Source: Natrialba taiwanensis DSM 12281 | GTDB lineage: Archaea; Halobacteriota; Halobacteria; Halobacteriales; Natrialbaceae | Length of the DNA: 64,000 nucleotides | Assembly (NCBI RefSeq): GCF_000337595.1 | Contig: NZ_AOIL01000051.1 | Span: 69,320-133,319 of the forward strand | Reading direction: 5' to 3' | In this document: one piece after another, positions 9,043 to 18,357 of the stretch | Layout: each line of letters starts with the position of its first letter | Position numbering within the stretch: position 1 is the stretch's first letter | Program-made: the position numbers and the translations under genes | Notes under the pieces: generated by a model | Seen by the model: the letters and a program-made list of their open reading frames with translations, nothing else | What the model was told of the DNA's origin: nothing | The model's database searches: none

Positions 9043-9139
9043 TACTGCTGCTTTTATCGGGGCGGTCAAAAGCGCTTCGAAGGGACAACAGGGATGGCAC
9101 GGCGAGTTCACCGGCCGACTCGCGTTCGGCTCGGATCGG

Positions 9140-10027
9140 TTACGCCATCGCGACCGTTCGTTCGAGGTCGCGCAACTGTTCGACGCGGCGTTCCGTCGAA
9201 GGGTGGGTGCTAAACAGGCGGCCGACGACGCCGGATTTCAGCGGGATGATGAAGAAGGCGTTCATCTCGGCTTCCTCGCGGAGGTCCTTGTCGGGAACGT
9301 TGTCGACCTCGCCCGAGATTTTCAGGAGTGCAGAGGCAAGGGCGGACGGGTTGCCGGTGATCGCCGCAGCGCCGCGGTCGGCGGCGAACTCGCGGTAGCG
9401 CGAGAGCGCGCGGATGAGCAGGTAGCTGATAACCCAGACGACGAGCGAGACGAGGATAGCGACGAGAATGCCGCCACCGCCACGGTCGCCACCGCCGCGG
9501 CGATGGCCGCCGCCGAAGAACGCGCCCCAACGGACGATCATGAACGCGATGGTCGAGAGGAACGAGGCGATGGTCATGACCATCATGTCCCGGTTTTTCA
9601 CGTGGGCGAGTTCGTGTGCGAGGACGCCGTCGAGTTCGTCGCGGTCGAGGGTGTTCAGGAGGCCGGTCGTGACGGCGACGGCGGCGTTGCGCTGGTTGCG
9701 GCCGGTCGCGAAGGCGTTCGGGACGTTCGAGTCGACGACGGCGACCGACGGTTTGGGGAGGTCGGCCTGTTGGGAGAGGCGTTCGATCGAGCCGTGGAGT
9801 TGCGGGTACTCGTCGGCCGAGACCTTCTTCGCGCCCATGGTCCGGAGGGTGAGCGTGTCGCTGAAGTAGTACTGGACGAGCGAGAAGCCGCCGAACAGCG
9901 CGATTATCCACAATCCGCCGCCGATGTACAGCGTGAGTACGCCGGCGAAGACGATGTACAGCGCAAACAGCAGGAACATCGTCAGGAACATTCGAGCCCG
10001 AAGCCCCCAATCCGACTGCCAGTTCAT
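9140..10027 (-). CDS. htpX: Membrane zinc metalloprotease HtpX (M48 family)
   Basis: 295 residues from ATG 10027. The zinc site is HELAH at residues 138-142 with a third ligand in REFAADRGAA. N-terminal helices at about 12-55 and helices after the active site anchor it in the membrane with the protease domain facing the cytosol. HtpX degrades misfolded membrane proteins in stress responses. A strong Shine-Dalgarno-like ggggaggt lies just before the ATG, unusual in this mostly leaderless window, and a TATA-like atacttatt lies further upstream. Confidence 0.93.
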   Translation of the reverse strand: MNWQSDWGLRARMFLTMFLLFALYIVFAGVLTLYIGGGLWIIALFGGFSLVQYYFSDTLTLRTMGAKKVSADEYPQLHGSIERLSQQADLPKPSVAVVDSNVPNAFATGRNQRNAAVAVTTGLLNTLDRDELDGVLAHELAHVKNRDMMVMTIASFLSTIAFMIVRWGAFFGGGHRRGGGDRGGGGILVAILVSLVVWVISYLLIRALSRYREFAADRGAAAITGNPSALASALLKISGEVDNVPDKDLREEAEMNAFFIIPLKSGVVGRLFSTHPSTERRVEQLRDLERTVAMA

Positions 10028-10155
10028 AACCTCCCCTAGGGGCCCTGAGGAAATAAGTATCATGACCGTGGTGGGCGGTTCGTCGGTCGAGTCGAACCGG
10101 ACGTATCAACGGCGGAACCGATAAACAGACCGCCGCTGCAACCCCTTCGTTTCGC

Positions 10156-10221
10156 ATGGAAACCCAGCGACGGGGGCCGTTCGATCCGGACGCATTCGAC
10201 TGCCGTCTGACGAGCGACTGA
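10156..10221 (+). CDS. Possible 21-residue micro-ORF
   Basis: ATG at 10156 encodes 21 residues (METQRRGPFDPDAF...) ending at TGA 10219-10221. A TATA-like gataaac lies about 31-38 bases upstream. The peptide resembles no family I recognise; it could be a true small protein, the 5' stump of a lost gene, or chance. Confidence 0.2.
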   Translation: METQRRGPFDPDAFDCRLTSD

Positions 10222-10282
10222 CGCCGCACGTGAACTCGTCGGACCCCCTCGTTTCGTGTCGAGTTCTCACGCTGTGAGACGT

Positions 10283-10406
10283 GATTTCATACTGCCGGAC
10301 AAAAGTCAGTGAACACTCGATCGCGTCTCACGGATCGTCGCTTGTGGCGACGACCGTTCGAGTGCGATCGACGTGTGAATAGTTTTGTCCGGCAGTATCA
10401 GAAATC
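10283..10406. repeat. 124-bp imperfect palindrome (MITE-like)
   Basis: Terminal arms atactgccggacaaaa (starting 10289) and its reverse complement (ending 10398) are perfect over 16 bases and extend with gatttc/gaaatc to 10283 and 10406. The interior also folds on itself (gatcgtcgc against gcgacgacc; cactcgatcgc against gcgatcgac). There is no coding capacity. The shape fits a miniature inverted-repeat element or a large hairpin upstream of the PQQ protein gene. No clear target-site duplication is seen. Confidence 0.7.
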
Positions 10407-10563
10407 CCTCCAAAAGGAAAGCAAGGGCGTCGCAGTGGAGTCTACTGCAACCGTCAGTCGACAACTCTTGTGCCTGCGTGAACGGAAGACATCGACTGTT
10501 CGGGGAGAGAAACAGTACTACCAATCGGATAGAAAAGGGGCGACCCGTCCGAGCACGGCCCGT

Positions 10564-12180
10564 ATGGTCGAACATAATCGGCGGAACGTCCTGAAGTACG
10601 CCGGACTCGCGATGACCGGCGGCGCACTCGCAACTGGCAGTACAGTTGCTGATACCACCGGATCCGGAACCGGAGCGAACGGGACCGACGGATCGGCGGC
10701 TGAATCGCGCGGCTGGTCGTCAATCGGCGGGAATGCGGGCAACAACCCGGTCGTCTCGGCGGGCGATGCGCCCGAGACACCGGTCACCGTCGCCTGGGAG
10801 TACGACCAGGCTGGTCCAACGGCGGTCGTCGACGGCACCGTCTACCTGACGACCGACGGCGAGGTCCACGCCCTCGACGCGGCCGACGGCTCTGTCGAGT
10901 GGCAGACAGACGCCATCGGCGCGAGCGGCACGCCCGCCGTTGCAGACGGCACCGTCTACGTCGGCGGCGAGCGCCTCACGGTAATCGACGCCGCAAACGG
11001 TGACCTCTGCTGTCAGCACGACCTGGGCTACGACGAGGACATCGCCTCGCCCGTCGTCGCAGACGGCCGCGTCCTCACCGTCGGGGACGGAACGCTGTAC
11101 GCGCTCGACGCCGCCGAACGCGAACTCGCCTGGGAGTTCACACCCGACGGCGACCCGCTGTACGAGCAACCCGTCGCCGTCGGCGGCGACGCCGCGGTCG
11201 CCGTCAGCGAGTCCCGGGCGTTCGCGCGTGAACTCGCGGACGGAACCGAGCGCTGGCGTCTCGACGAACCGGTCGGCGACGACGAACACAGTCGGTTCGC
11301 GAAGCCGAGCTATCGCCAGACGAGTTTCCCCGTCGCGACCGACGACGTGGTGGCGATCGGCAGCGCGGATACGGAGCCGGAAGCGATGTGGCCGCTCGGG
11401 TACACGACGCTGTACGACGTGGAAACGGGCGAGCAACGCGTGAGCAGCGCCCGCGCGGCGTTCAATCCGGCAGCGATTACCGACGCTAGACTCTACGCGC
11501 TGGAGTCGCACAACGCTCGGGGGCACGACCGAGAAACCGGCGAAGAGGGCTGGGACACGGCGGTCAGCACGTATCAGGTGTCCTCGCTGGCTACCGGCGA
11601 CGGCACCGTCTATGCGGGCTTGACGATCGACGGGGAGGCGTACGGTCCCGGCGAGGCACCCGAAGACGAAAACGGCGTGTACGCCTTCGACTCGGAGACC
11701 GGCGAGGTCGAGTGGAGCGTCGGAACGGACAGCATTCCGACGATCGCGGTCACCGACGGGACGATCTACGCCAGTTCCGAGACGCTGGTCGCCATTCGCT
11801 CCGAGGGCGACGACCGCGACGCGGAGTCTGCCGACGAGGAAGGAACCGAAGACGAGACCGACGGCGAAAGCGACGGAGAGGCGGACGGTAACGGAACCGA
11901 GTCCGATAGCTCCGACTCCACCGGCGGAAACGATACCGGCGAATCGTCGACCGGCGACGCGAACGAATCGGCGTCCGGGGACGGGAACGGGAGCGAAACC
12001 GGAAACGGAAGCGGAGACGGCGACTTGGGCGAAGGAAACGTCGAATCGGAAGCCGACTCGAACGAAGAGAGCGAGGGAATGCCCGGTTTCACCGCCGGTG
12101 CAGGTGTCGTCGGTGCCGCGGCGGGGATCGAAGCCCTCCGCCGCCGAACCGACGTGGACACGGACGACACGGACGCGTAA
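10564..12180 (+). CDS. Tat-exported PQQ-like beta-propeller with PGF-CTERM anchor
   Basis: 538 residues. The start at 10564 puts a Tat signal at the front: NRRNVLKYAGLAMTGGALA. The body holds repeated propeller blades of the type GTVYLTTDGEVHALDAADGS and DGTLYALDAAERELAWEF. After about residue 420 comes a Asp/Ser/Gly-rich linker, then GMPGF at about 505-509, a hydrophobic stretch and RRR, the PGF-CTERM signal recognised by archaeosortase A. So it is exported folded and lipid-anchored at the cell surface. Ligand unknown; PQQ-type propellers often serve as scaffolds and need not bind PQQ. Confidence 0.88.
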   Translation: MVEHNRRNVLKYAGLAMTGGALATGSTVADTTGSGTGANGTDGSAAESRGWSSIGGNAGNNPVVSAGDAPETPVTVAWEYDQAGPTAVVDGTVYLTTDGEVHALDAADGSVEWQTDAIGASGTPAVADGTVYVGGERLTVIDAANGDLCCQHDLGYDEDIASPVVADGRVLTVGDGTLYALDAAERELAWEFTPDGDPLYEQPVAVGGDAAVAVSESRAFARELADGTERWRLDEPVGDDEHSRFAKPSYRQTSFPVATDDVVAIGSADTEPEAMWPLGYTTLYDVETGEQRVSSARAAFNPAAITDARLYALESHNARGHDRETGEEGWDTAVSTYQVSSLATGDGTVYAGLTIDGEAYGPGEAPEDENGVYAFDSETGEVEWSVGTDSIPTIAVTDGTIYASSETLVAIRSEGDDRDAESADEEGTEDETDGESDGEADGNGTESDSSDSTGGNDTGESSTGDANESASGDGNGSETGNGSGDGDLGEGNVESEADSNEESEGMPGFTAGAGVVGAAAGIEALRRRTDVDTDDTDA

Positions 12181-12374
12181 TCCGAGACGCTGCTGCTATT
12201 TTCGGTTCCCCTCCCTCGTCCGCCGCTCAGTACTCACTGCCCGCCGCCCACCGCTCACCGTTCACTGCGTCGGCGGCTTGCTGGACAAACGGGTCGCCAA
12301 GTCGACGGCGAGGACTCGACCGTCCACACGTACAGAGCGCGCCGTTTAACTCTCTCAGCCATCAATCGGTGATA

Positions 12375-13517
12375 ATGAGTGATTCTCGCGCGTTCTGTCC
12401 CCGATGCGGGGACCCCGTTCCCGAGCGATCGGCCGACGAGGCCGACGCCGCCGACCCGCTGCGCCCCGGCAGCGAGGTCGATCTCTGTGATGCCTGCTAT
12501 TTCGACGAGTTCAACTTCGTGGACGCGCCGGACCGAATCGACGTGCGCGTCTGCGCCCGTTGCGGGGCGGTCTACCAGGGGAACCGCTGGGTCGACGTGG
12601 GGGCACAGGACTACACGGATATCGCGATCGAACAGGTGAGCGACGCGCTCTCGGTGCATGTCGATGTCGAGGACGTGGCCTGGCAGGTCGAACCCGAGCA
12701 GGTCGACGAGAACACGATCCGAATGCACTGTTTCTTCACCGGTGTCGTGCGGGGGACGCCGGTCGAAGAGCAGGTGACGGTCCCGGTCAAGATCGCCCGC
12801 CAGACCTGCACCCGGTGCGGCCGGATCGCCGGCGACTACTACGCCAGTATCGTCCAGATCCGCGCTGAGGGGCGCACTCCGACGAGCGAAGAAACCGAAC
12901 GCGCGGAGGAAATCGCCCATGATATCGTCGCCGACATGGAGGCGACGGGCGACCGCAACGCCTTCGTCACCGAAATCGGCAAGACCGACGACGGCCTGAA
13001 CATCAAGGTCTCGACCAACAAAATCGGCAAGAAAATCTCGAACAAGATGATCGAAGAGTTCGGCGGCACGATAAACGACGCCGAAACGCTCGTCACCGAA
13101 GACGAGGACGGCAACGAAGTCTACCGCGTCACCTTCGCCGTCCGCCTGCCGCCGTACACGCCGGGCGACGTTATCGAACTCGATGACGACGACGCGGGGC
13201 CGGTGCTCGTCCGTAGCGCCCACGGGAACCTCAAGGGTATCCGGGTGACGACCGGCGAGCGCTACGAGGCCGATTACGAGGAGGGGGCCTCGCCCGATGC
13301 CCGCAAACTCGGGGAGCACGGGGACGCCGCAGAGACGACCGTCGTCACCGTCGAAGACGAGAACGCCGTCCAGGTACTGGACCCCGAAACGTACCGGGCC
13401 ACGACCGTCTCCCGGCCGGACTACTTCGATCCCGACGCCGAGACGGTGCCCGTCCTGAAGAGCCGCGCCGGACTGCACGTTCTGCCCGACGAGGGCGAGA
13501 CGGAGGAGCCGACGTGA
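12375..13517 (+). CDS. nmd3: NMD3-family ribosome export/biogenesis protein homologue
   Basis: 380 residues starting at ATG 12375. Zinc-binding cysteine pairs open the protein (CPRCGDPVPE, CDACYFDEF, CARCGAVYQGN), with another pair further on (CTRCGRIAGDYYASIVQIR), the layout of archaeal NMD3. In eukaryotes NMD3 binds the 60S subunit for export; archaeal forms have no nuclear role and are thought to act in late large-subunit maturation. The stop overlaps the GTG of taw2 by four bases, so the two are translationally coupled. Confidence 0.92.
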   Translation: MSDSRAFCPRCGDPVPERSADEADAADPLRPGSEVDLCDACYFDEFNFVDAPDRIDVRVCARCGAVYQGNRWVDVGAQDYTDIAIEQVSDALSVHVDVEDVAWQVEPEQVDENTIRMHCFFTGVVRGTPVEEQVTVPVKIARQTCTRCGRIAGDYYASIVQIRAEGRTPTSEETERAEEIAHDIVADMEATGDRNAFVTEIGKTDDGLNIKVSTNKIGKKISNKMIEEFGGTINDAETLVTEDEDGNEVYRVTFAVRLPPYTPGDVIELDDDDAGPVLVRSAHGNLKGIRVTTGERYEADYEEGASPDARKLGEHGDAAETTVVTVEDENAVQVLDPETYRATTVSRPDYFDPDAETVPVLKSRAGLHVLPDEGETEEPT

Positions 13518-14842
13518 CGGACGACACACCCGACGACGGCCCGCAGAACGACGACACCGGAGAACGGCGAACCGAGTCGGCACTCGACCCAGCCGCCGCC
13601 GAAGTCCTCGGTCGAACGACCGCCGACGCGCCGCTCGCCGCCGTCGTCGAAAAGCCGCGCGCGGAGACTGCGATCGAATCACTGCGCGCCGAGGGCGTCT
13701 ATGACGACTCGCGACACGTGCGCGAGGCTGATGCCGAGCGGATCGCGCTGCCGATCACCGAACCACCCACCGAGACTGCCGTACTCGATGTCGTCCGGCA
13801 ACTCGATCCCGAACCACGCACGACCGACCTTCCCGACCTGCTCGCCGAACGCGGCTGGAGTGAGGCTGCACTCGAGTCAGTCCCGAACTCGTGGGCCGTC
13901 ATCGGCTCGGTGATCCAGGTCACGGTTCCGGAGGGGGTTCCGGACGACCAAGACGGAACGCGAGAGCGAGAACAGGGACGGGAACGGAAACGGGACCGAG
14001 AACGGGAACTCGGCGAAGCCCTCCTCGAACTCCACGGCGAAGCCGACAGCGTGATCGCGGACGAAGGCATCGCCACCGAGGGCGAGGCGGGCCGCATGCG
14101 CGAACCGCGAACACGACACCTCGCCGGCGAGCGCGATACGGAGACGATCCACACGGAACACGGCACGAAGTACGGTCTCGATCCGACGGAAGTCATGTTC
14201 TCGCCGGGCAACCAGGCCGAGCGCGTTCGAATGGGTGAACGCTGTGCGCCCGACGAGCACGTCTTCGACATGTTCGCTGGCATCGGCTACTTCACGCTGC
14301 CGATGGCCCGCGCCGGCGCGCAGGTGACAGCAACCGAGATCAACCCCACCGCGTTTCGCTACCTGGTCGAGAACGCACTCTTGAACGACGTAAGCGAGCA
14401 CGTCGACGCCTACATGACCGACTGTCGCGATCTGGCGGGCGAGATCGACGCCGACCGCGTCGTTATGGGCTACTACGGCAGCGGCGGCCGTTCAGATGGG
14501 GAACCGAAAACGGGAACGGAAACGGAAGCAGAAGCGGAAGCGAACGCGGAATCCGAACACGAACTCGAAACTGAATTTGAAACCGAATCCGACCCCGAGT
14601 TCACCGCGAGAACAGCCGCCGCCCACACGTTCCTCGACGACGCCCTCGACGCCCTCGTCCCCGGCGGGACTCTCCACTACCACGAAGCGACTCCCGAAAC
14701 GCTGCTTTGGGAGCGACCGATCCGGCGCGTCGAAACCGCGATCGACGACGCCGGCCGAACGCTCACTGAACTCGACCACCGCCACGTCAAGAGCCACAGC
14801 GCCGGCGTCGACCACGTCGTTCTCGACGCGACCGTCGAGTGA
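13514..14842 (+). CDS. taw2: tRNA wyosine biosynthesis aminocarboxypropyltransferase Taw2 (Trm5/TYW2 family)
   Basis: 442 residues, GTG start within the end of nmd3. SAM site DMFAGIGYF at 252-260. The segment DRVVMGYYG, rather than the MNLP of Trm5, and the downstream GTLHYHEATP point to Taw2, which transfers the aminocarboxypropyl group to 4-demethylwyosine at tRNA-Phe position 37. Two low-complexity inserts are odd: an Arg/Glu stretch near residues 145-165 and a Glu/Thr/Ala stretch (about 323-366) between MGYYG and FLDDAL, where Methanocaldococcus Taw2, as I remember it, continues directly. Trm5 remains a less likely alternative. Confidence 0.82.
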   Translation: MTDDTPDDGPQNDDTGERRTESALDPAAAEVLGRTTADAPLAAVVEKPRAETAIESLRAEGVYDDSRHVREADAERIALPITEPPTETAVLDVVRQLDPEPRTTDLPDLLAERGWSEAALESVPNSWAVIGSVIQVTVPEGVPDDQDGTREREQGRERKRDRERELGEALLELHGEADSVIADEGIATEGEAGRMREPRTRHLAGERDTETIHTEHGTKYGLDPTEVMFSPGNQAERVRMGERCAPDEHVFDMFAGIGYFTLPMARAGAQVTATEINPTAFRYLVENALLNDVSEHVDAYMTDCRDLAGEIDADRVVMGYYGSGGRSDGEPKTGTETEAEAEANAESEHELETEFETESDPEFTARTAAAHTFLDDALDALVPGGTLHYHEATPETLLWERPIRRVETAIDDAGRTLTELDHRHVKSHSAGVDHVVLDATVE

Positions 14843-15064
14843 GGGTCCTGCGGAACGTGCTGTCGCTTCTGATGTGATACTCGCCGCTGACCCTGAGCGG
14901 TGCAGTTAGGACCATTACATATCCGGAAACCGAGTTTTCAGAGCAGCGTAGTGGCTTGAGTGAGGAGGCTGACTGAAAACGGGTATAGACGGCTGGTAAC
15001 GCGAATTTTTGCGCGCGTTTGTCCTTACCACACATATACTTTTTGGCCGACTTCTACCGTAGAT

Positions 15065-15080
15065 AATGGTTATTACCATT
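15065..15080. promoter_or_regulatory. Palindromic operator candidate at the protease transcription start
   Basis: AATGGT-tatt-ACCATT is a perfect six-base inverted repeat. It lies about 26 bases after the TATA-like box at 15032-15039, so a bound dimeric repressor would cover the start site. The regulator is unknown. Confidence 0.5.
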
Positions 15081-15105
15081 TAACGAAATATTCAGTAGAG
15101 TGTGA

Positions 15106-15136
15106 CTGTGTCGCAAAAGAAAACGTTGCGACACAG
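15106..15136. promoter_or_regulatory. 11-bp inverted repeat in the protease 5' leader
   Basis: CTGTGTCGCAA and TTGCGACACAG are perfect 11-base arms around a nine-base spacer, ending eight bases before the ATG at 15145. As RNA it is a stable hairpin next to the start codon; as DNA it could be an operator. Confidence 0.55.
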
Positions 15137-15144
15137 ACAGAGAC

Positions 15145-18100
15145 ATGAGTCGACACACATCGAAATCAGCGGTAATACGGAGTATGGCAGTCGTCTTTGC
15201 CCTCCTCATGATCACGTCGGTCCCGGCAATGGCGGGGATCAGCGGATCGAGCGGGGCAACGGAGACAACGCAATCAACATCGGCGGACGCTATCGAGGAG
15301 TCGCTCCGCACAGCGGACGGCACGACCGAGATGATCGTCCGATTCGAGAGCGCAGACACCGCCGCTGCGACGAGTTCAGCCGATGCCGTCGAGATGATGC
15401 AATCGCAGGCTGACAAGTCGCAGGTGAAAGCCCAGAATTGGGCGGCAGAGACTGACGGCGTCGAGTTCGTCGAGAGCTTCTGGATCGCGAACGCGGCGCT
15501 ACTGGAGGTCGACACGGACGAAGTATCGCCGAAGGAAGTGCTTCGGTACACCGGTGGCGAGCGCGTTCACGAGAACTTCGAGCTGTCGCTCCCGGAGAAC
15601 CAGTCCGACGCTGACGAGAGCTACTCGCCGGCCAACGAGAGCGCCAACGTCACGTACGGCCTCGACATGATCAACGCGACCGAGGTCTGGGACGAACACG
15701 ACACCCAGGGCGGGGGCGCTGGCGTCGCCGTGCTCGACACCGGCGTCGACGGCGACCACCCGGACATCGATATCGCCGACGAGAACTGGCAAGAGTTCGA
15801 TAGCAACGGCGAGCCCGTCGACTCCGAGCCGAACGACGGCCAGGGTCACGGCACGCACGTGAGCGGCACGGTCTCCGGATCGGACGATCCGGCCGGCGAC
15901 GTGCCCGCCTTCGGCGTCGCACCCAACGCTGAACTCTACCACGGGAAGGTGCTCGACGACAGCGGGGGCGGCACGTTCGCCCAGATCATCGCCGGGATGG
16001 AGTGGGCCGTCGACGACACCGACGCCGACGTGGTCTCGATGAGTCTCGGCGCGGACGGCTACGACAGCCAGATGATGGAACCGTCCGAGAACGCCCGCAA
16101 CGCGGGCGTCGTGCTCGTCACGTCCGCCGGCAACTCCGGCAACGGCATCAGCGGCGTGCCGGGGAACATCTATCCAAACTTCGCGAGCGGTGCCGTTGAC
16201 GCGGAGCACAACGTCGCCTCGTTCTCGAGCGGTGAAGAGATCGAGACGGCCGAGGCCTATCCCGACGCGCCCGAGTACTGGCCCGACAACTACACGGTGC
16301 CGAACGCTGCAGCACCCGGCGTCGACGTGCTGAGTTCGGTCCCCGGCGGCGGCTACGACGACACCTACTCGGGAACGTCGATGTCCGCACCGCACCACGC
16401 GGGGGCGTTCGCGCTGATGATCGCCGCCTCCGGCGGCGACGCCGACCGCGAGATGCTCTACGATGCGATGGAGGAGACCGCCTGGAAACCGGCCGACTGG
16501 GACGAACCCGACGACGAGTACGACACCCGCTACGGCATGGGTATCATCGACGTCGCGGCTGCGACGAACATGGTCGCACTCGACAGCGGAATCGACGGCA
16601 CCGTCACGGACGCCGCCGGTGAGCCGATCGAGGGCGCAACCGTCGCCATCGAAGACGGTCTCGAGACCGAAACGGACGCGAACGGTGAGTACAGCCTGGT
16701 CGCTCCGGCCGGCACCCACACCGTCACCGTCGACGGCTTCGGCTACGAGTCGACCAGCGCCGACGTGACCGTCACCGAAGAAAACACCACCGTCCAGGAC
16801 TTCGAACTCGCCGACGCGCTCGACGCCGAACTGGCCGACGGCCAGCCCGACGGCGTCGAAGGCGGCGATGCGATCAACGTGACGACAACCGTTGCGAACG
16901 CCGAAACGGTCACCGTCGACCTCGCGGGCGACTACGACCCCGCGGACGCGACGCTGTACGTCGAGGGTGAGGAAGCCGCCTTCGGCGAACCGATCGACCT
17001 CGGCGGACCGATCTCGGGCGACCTGACGATCACCGTCGAAACGACCGAAGACACCGCGGGTGAACTCTCGCTCGAGCAGACGATCGGTGGCATGGGCGAC
17101 GAACTGACCATAAGCACCGGTCCGACGATGGTCTTCGAGGAGTACGTTCCCGTCGCCGTCGTGGACGACGCCGGTGCCCAGGGAGAGGCCGTCGCCGACA
17201 CGCTCGACGGTTCGCTTCCGGAAATGTACGATCCCGTCGTGACGACGTCCGAGGACGCGATGGACGGCTACGACGTGATCGTCGTGCAGAACATCGAGAC
17301 GGCGAACGCCGACGAGTTCGTCAGCGCGACCGAAGAGGGCGACACCGGCGTCGTCTACCTCGACCAGTGGAGCGACGGAAGTAACGGCGTTCCGGCCCAC
17401 TCTAACGCGACCGGCGAGCCGGAATCCACGTTCGAGGACGACCTCGTCTCGCCGCCGCTCGGGTACGAACTGACCGCCGACCACGAGATCTTCGAGGGCG
17501 TCGGTGAGGCCGGCGATACCGTCGACCTCCACAACGCGCTCTTCGGCGATCACACCTGGTTCGAGGGTACCGAGTACGACGTGCTCGCGGAGACGACCGT
17601 CACCGGAGAGTCGGTCGGATCCGGCTTCGCCGTCGACGACGAGAGTTCAACGATCCTGGCGTCGAACCTGGGATACACGGCCTTCGTCACCGGCGGTGAC
17701 TACACGGCGGACGCCGACGCGATCCTGTCGAACTCGGTCGAGTACCTGGTTTCGGGTACCGACGAGCAGGAGAGCGCCCTCATGTTCGGCGAGGGCGACT
17801 ACATGGGATCCATTGGCGAGACGACGACGGTCGAGATCAACACGAGCGCCGAGGCCGTGGCCGGCTACGAGACGCAAGTCCACTTCGATCCCGACGTCGT
17901 GCAGGTAGAGGGTGTCGAAGGCGTCGACTTCGCGGACCCGGTCACGAGTATCGACAACGAGAACGGCACGGTCTCGCTCGCACAGGCCCAGAGCAGCACC
18001 GAAGCGATGCCGACCCTTGCCGAGATCGACTTCGAGTTCATCGCCGAGAGCGATACCGAAACCGACCTCGTGTTCGACGAGGACAACACCTACCTCAACG

Positions 18101-18357
18101 ACGAAGCGGGCGAGGTCAACGTCACGCTGGTCAATGGAACGATCGCGTCGGCTTGGCCCGGTGACGTGAACGCCGACGGGACGGTCAACACGCTTGATGC
18201 GACGTTCACCCAGCAGTATCTCAGCGGCGAAGAACCGAACGGCACCTTCCACGAGGAACTCGCCGACATGAACGATAACGGCGAAGTCGATGCCGGCGAC
18301 GTGACGAGCATCCTCGAGGAGATCGTCAACACGCACGGTATCCAAGCACTCGCGTAA
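15145..18357 (+). CDS. Secreted subtilisin-like (S8) protease with cohesin and dockerin domains
   Basis: 1070 residues. A Sec-type signal peptide (about 1-30, no twin arginine) is followed by an inhibitor-I9-like propeptide. The S8 catalytic domain carries Asp198 (VAVLDTGVDG), His235 (GHGTHVSGT), oxyanion Asn330 (SAGNSG) and Ser412 (GTSMSAPHHAG). Next come a carboxypeptidase-regulatory-like beta domain (about 483-560), a ThuA-like Rossmann region (about 665-870), a cohesin-like domain (about 873-1002, YETQVHFDPDVVQVEG) and a type-I dockerin with two calcium loops (1007-1018 and 1041-1052). It has no anchor of its own; the next gene encodes an anchored cohesin. Confidence 0.92.
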   Translation: MSRHTSKSAVIRSMAVVFALLMITSVPAMAGISGSSGATETTQSTSADAIEESLRTADGTTEMIVRFESADTAAATSSADAVEMMQSQADKSQVKAQNWAAETDGVEFVESFWIANAALLEVDTDEVSPKEVLRYTGGERVHENFELSLPENQSDADESYSPANESANVTYGLDMINATEVWDEHDTQGGGAGVAVLDTGVDGDHPDIDIADENWQEFDSNGEPVDSEPNDGQGHGTHVSGTVSGSDDPAGDVPAFGVAPNAELYHGKVLDDSGGGTFAQIIAGMEWAVDDTDADVVSMSLGADGYDSQMMEPSENARNAGVVLVTSAGNSGNGISGVPGNIYPNFASGAVDAEHNVASFSSGEEIETAEAYPDAPEYWPDNYTVPNAAAPGVDVLSSVPGGGYDDTYSGTSMSAPHHAGAFALMIAASGGDADREMLYDAMEETAWKPADWDEPDDEYDTRYGMGIIDVAAATNMVALDSGIDGTVTDAAGEPIEGATVAIEDGLETETDANGEYSLVAPAGTHTVTVDGFGYESTSADVTVTEENTTVQDFELADALDAELADGQPDGVEGGDAINVTTTVANAETVTVDLAGDYDPADATLYVEGEEAAFGEPIDLGGPISGDLTITVETTEDTAGELSLEQTIGGMGDELTISTGPTMVFEEYVPVAVVDDAGAQGEAVADTLDGSLPEMYDPVVTTSEDAMDGYDVIVVQNIETANADEFVSATEEGDTGVVYLDQWSDGSNGVPAHSNATGEPESTFEDDLVSPPLGYELTADHEIFEGVGEAGDTVDLHNALFGDHTWFEGTEYDVLAETTVTGESVGSGFAVDDESSTILASNLGYTAFVTGGDYTADADAILSNSVEYLVSGTDEQESALMFGEGDYMGSIGETTTVEINTSAEAVAGYETQVHFDPDVVQVEGVEGVDFADPVTSIDNENGTVSLAQAQSSTEAMPTLAEIDFEFIAESDTETDLVFDEDNTYLNDEAGEVNVTLVNGTIASAWPGDVNADGTVNTLDATFTQQYLSGEEPNGTFHEELADMNDNGEVDAGDVTSILEEIVNTHGIQALA

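Larger units (their letters stand above)
14843..15144. other. 302-base intergenic leader upstream of the S8 protease
   Basis: No gene seen. The right half is A+T-rich for this genome and holds a TATA-like catatact at 15032-15039, a palindrome at the expected transcription start (15065-15080) and a strong inverted repeat just before the start codon (15106-15136). This is an unusually structured control region. Confidence 0.6.

Noticed and set aside
12255-13682. 475-codon open frame on the minus strand across nmd3
   Set aside because: Antisense shadow; the zinc-finger gene on the plus strand explains the region.
15499-17553. 684-codon open frame on the minus strand across the S8 protease
   Set aside because: Antisense shadow with valine/arginine-rich sequence and no motif; the plus strand carries the full catalytic set.
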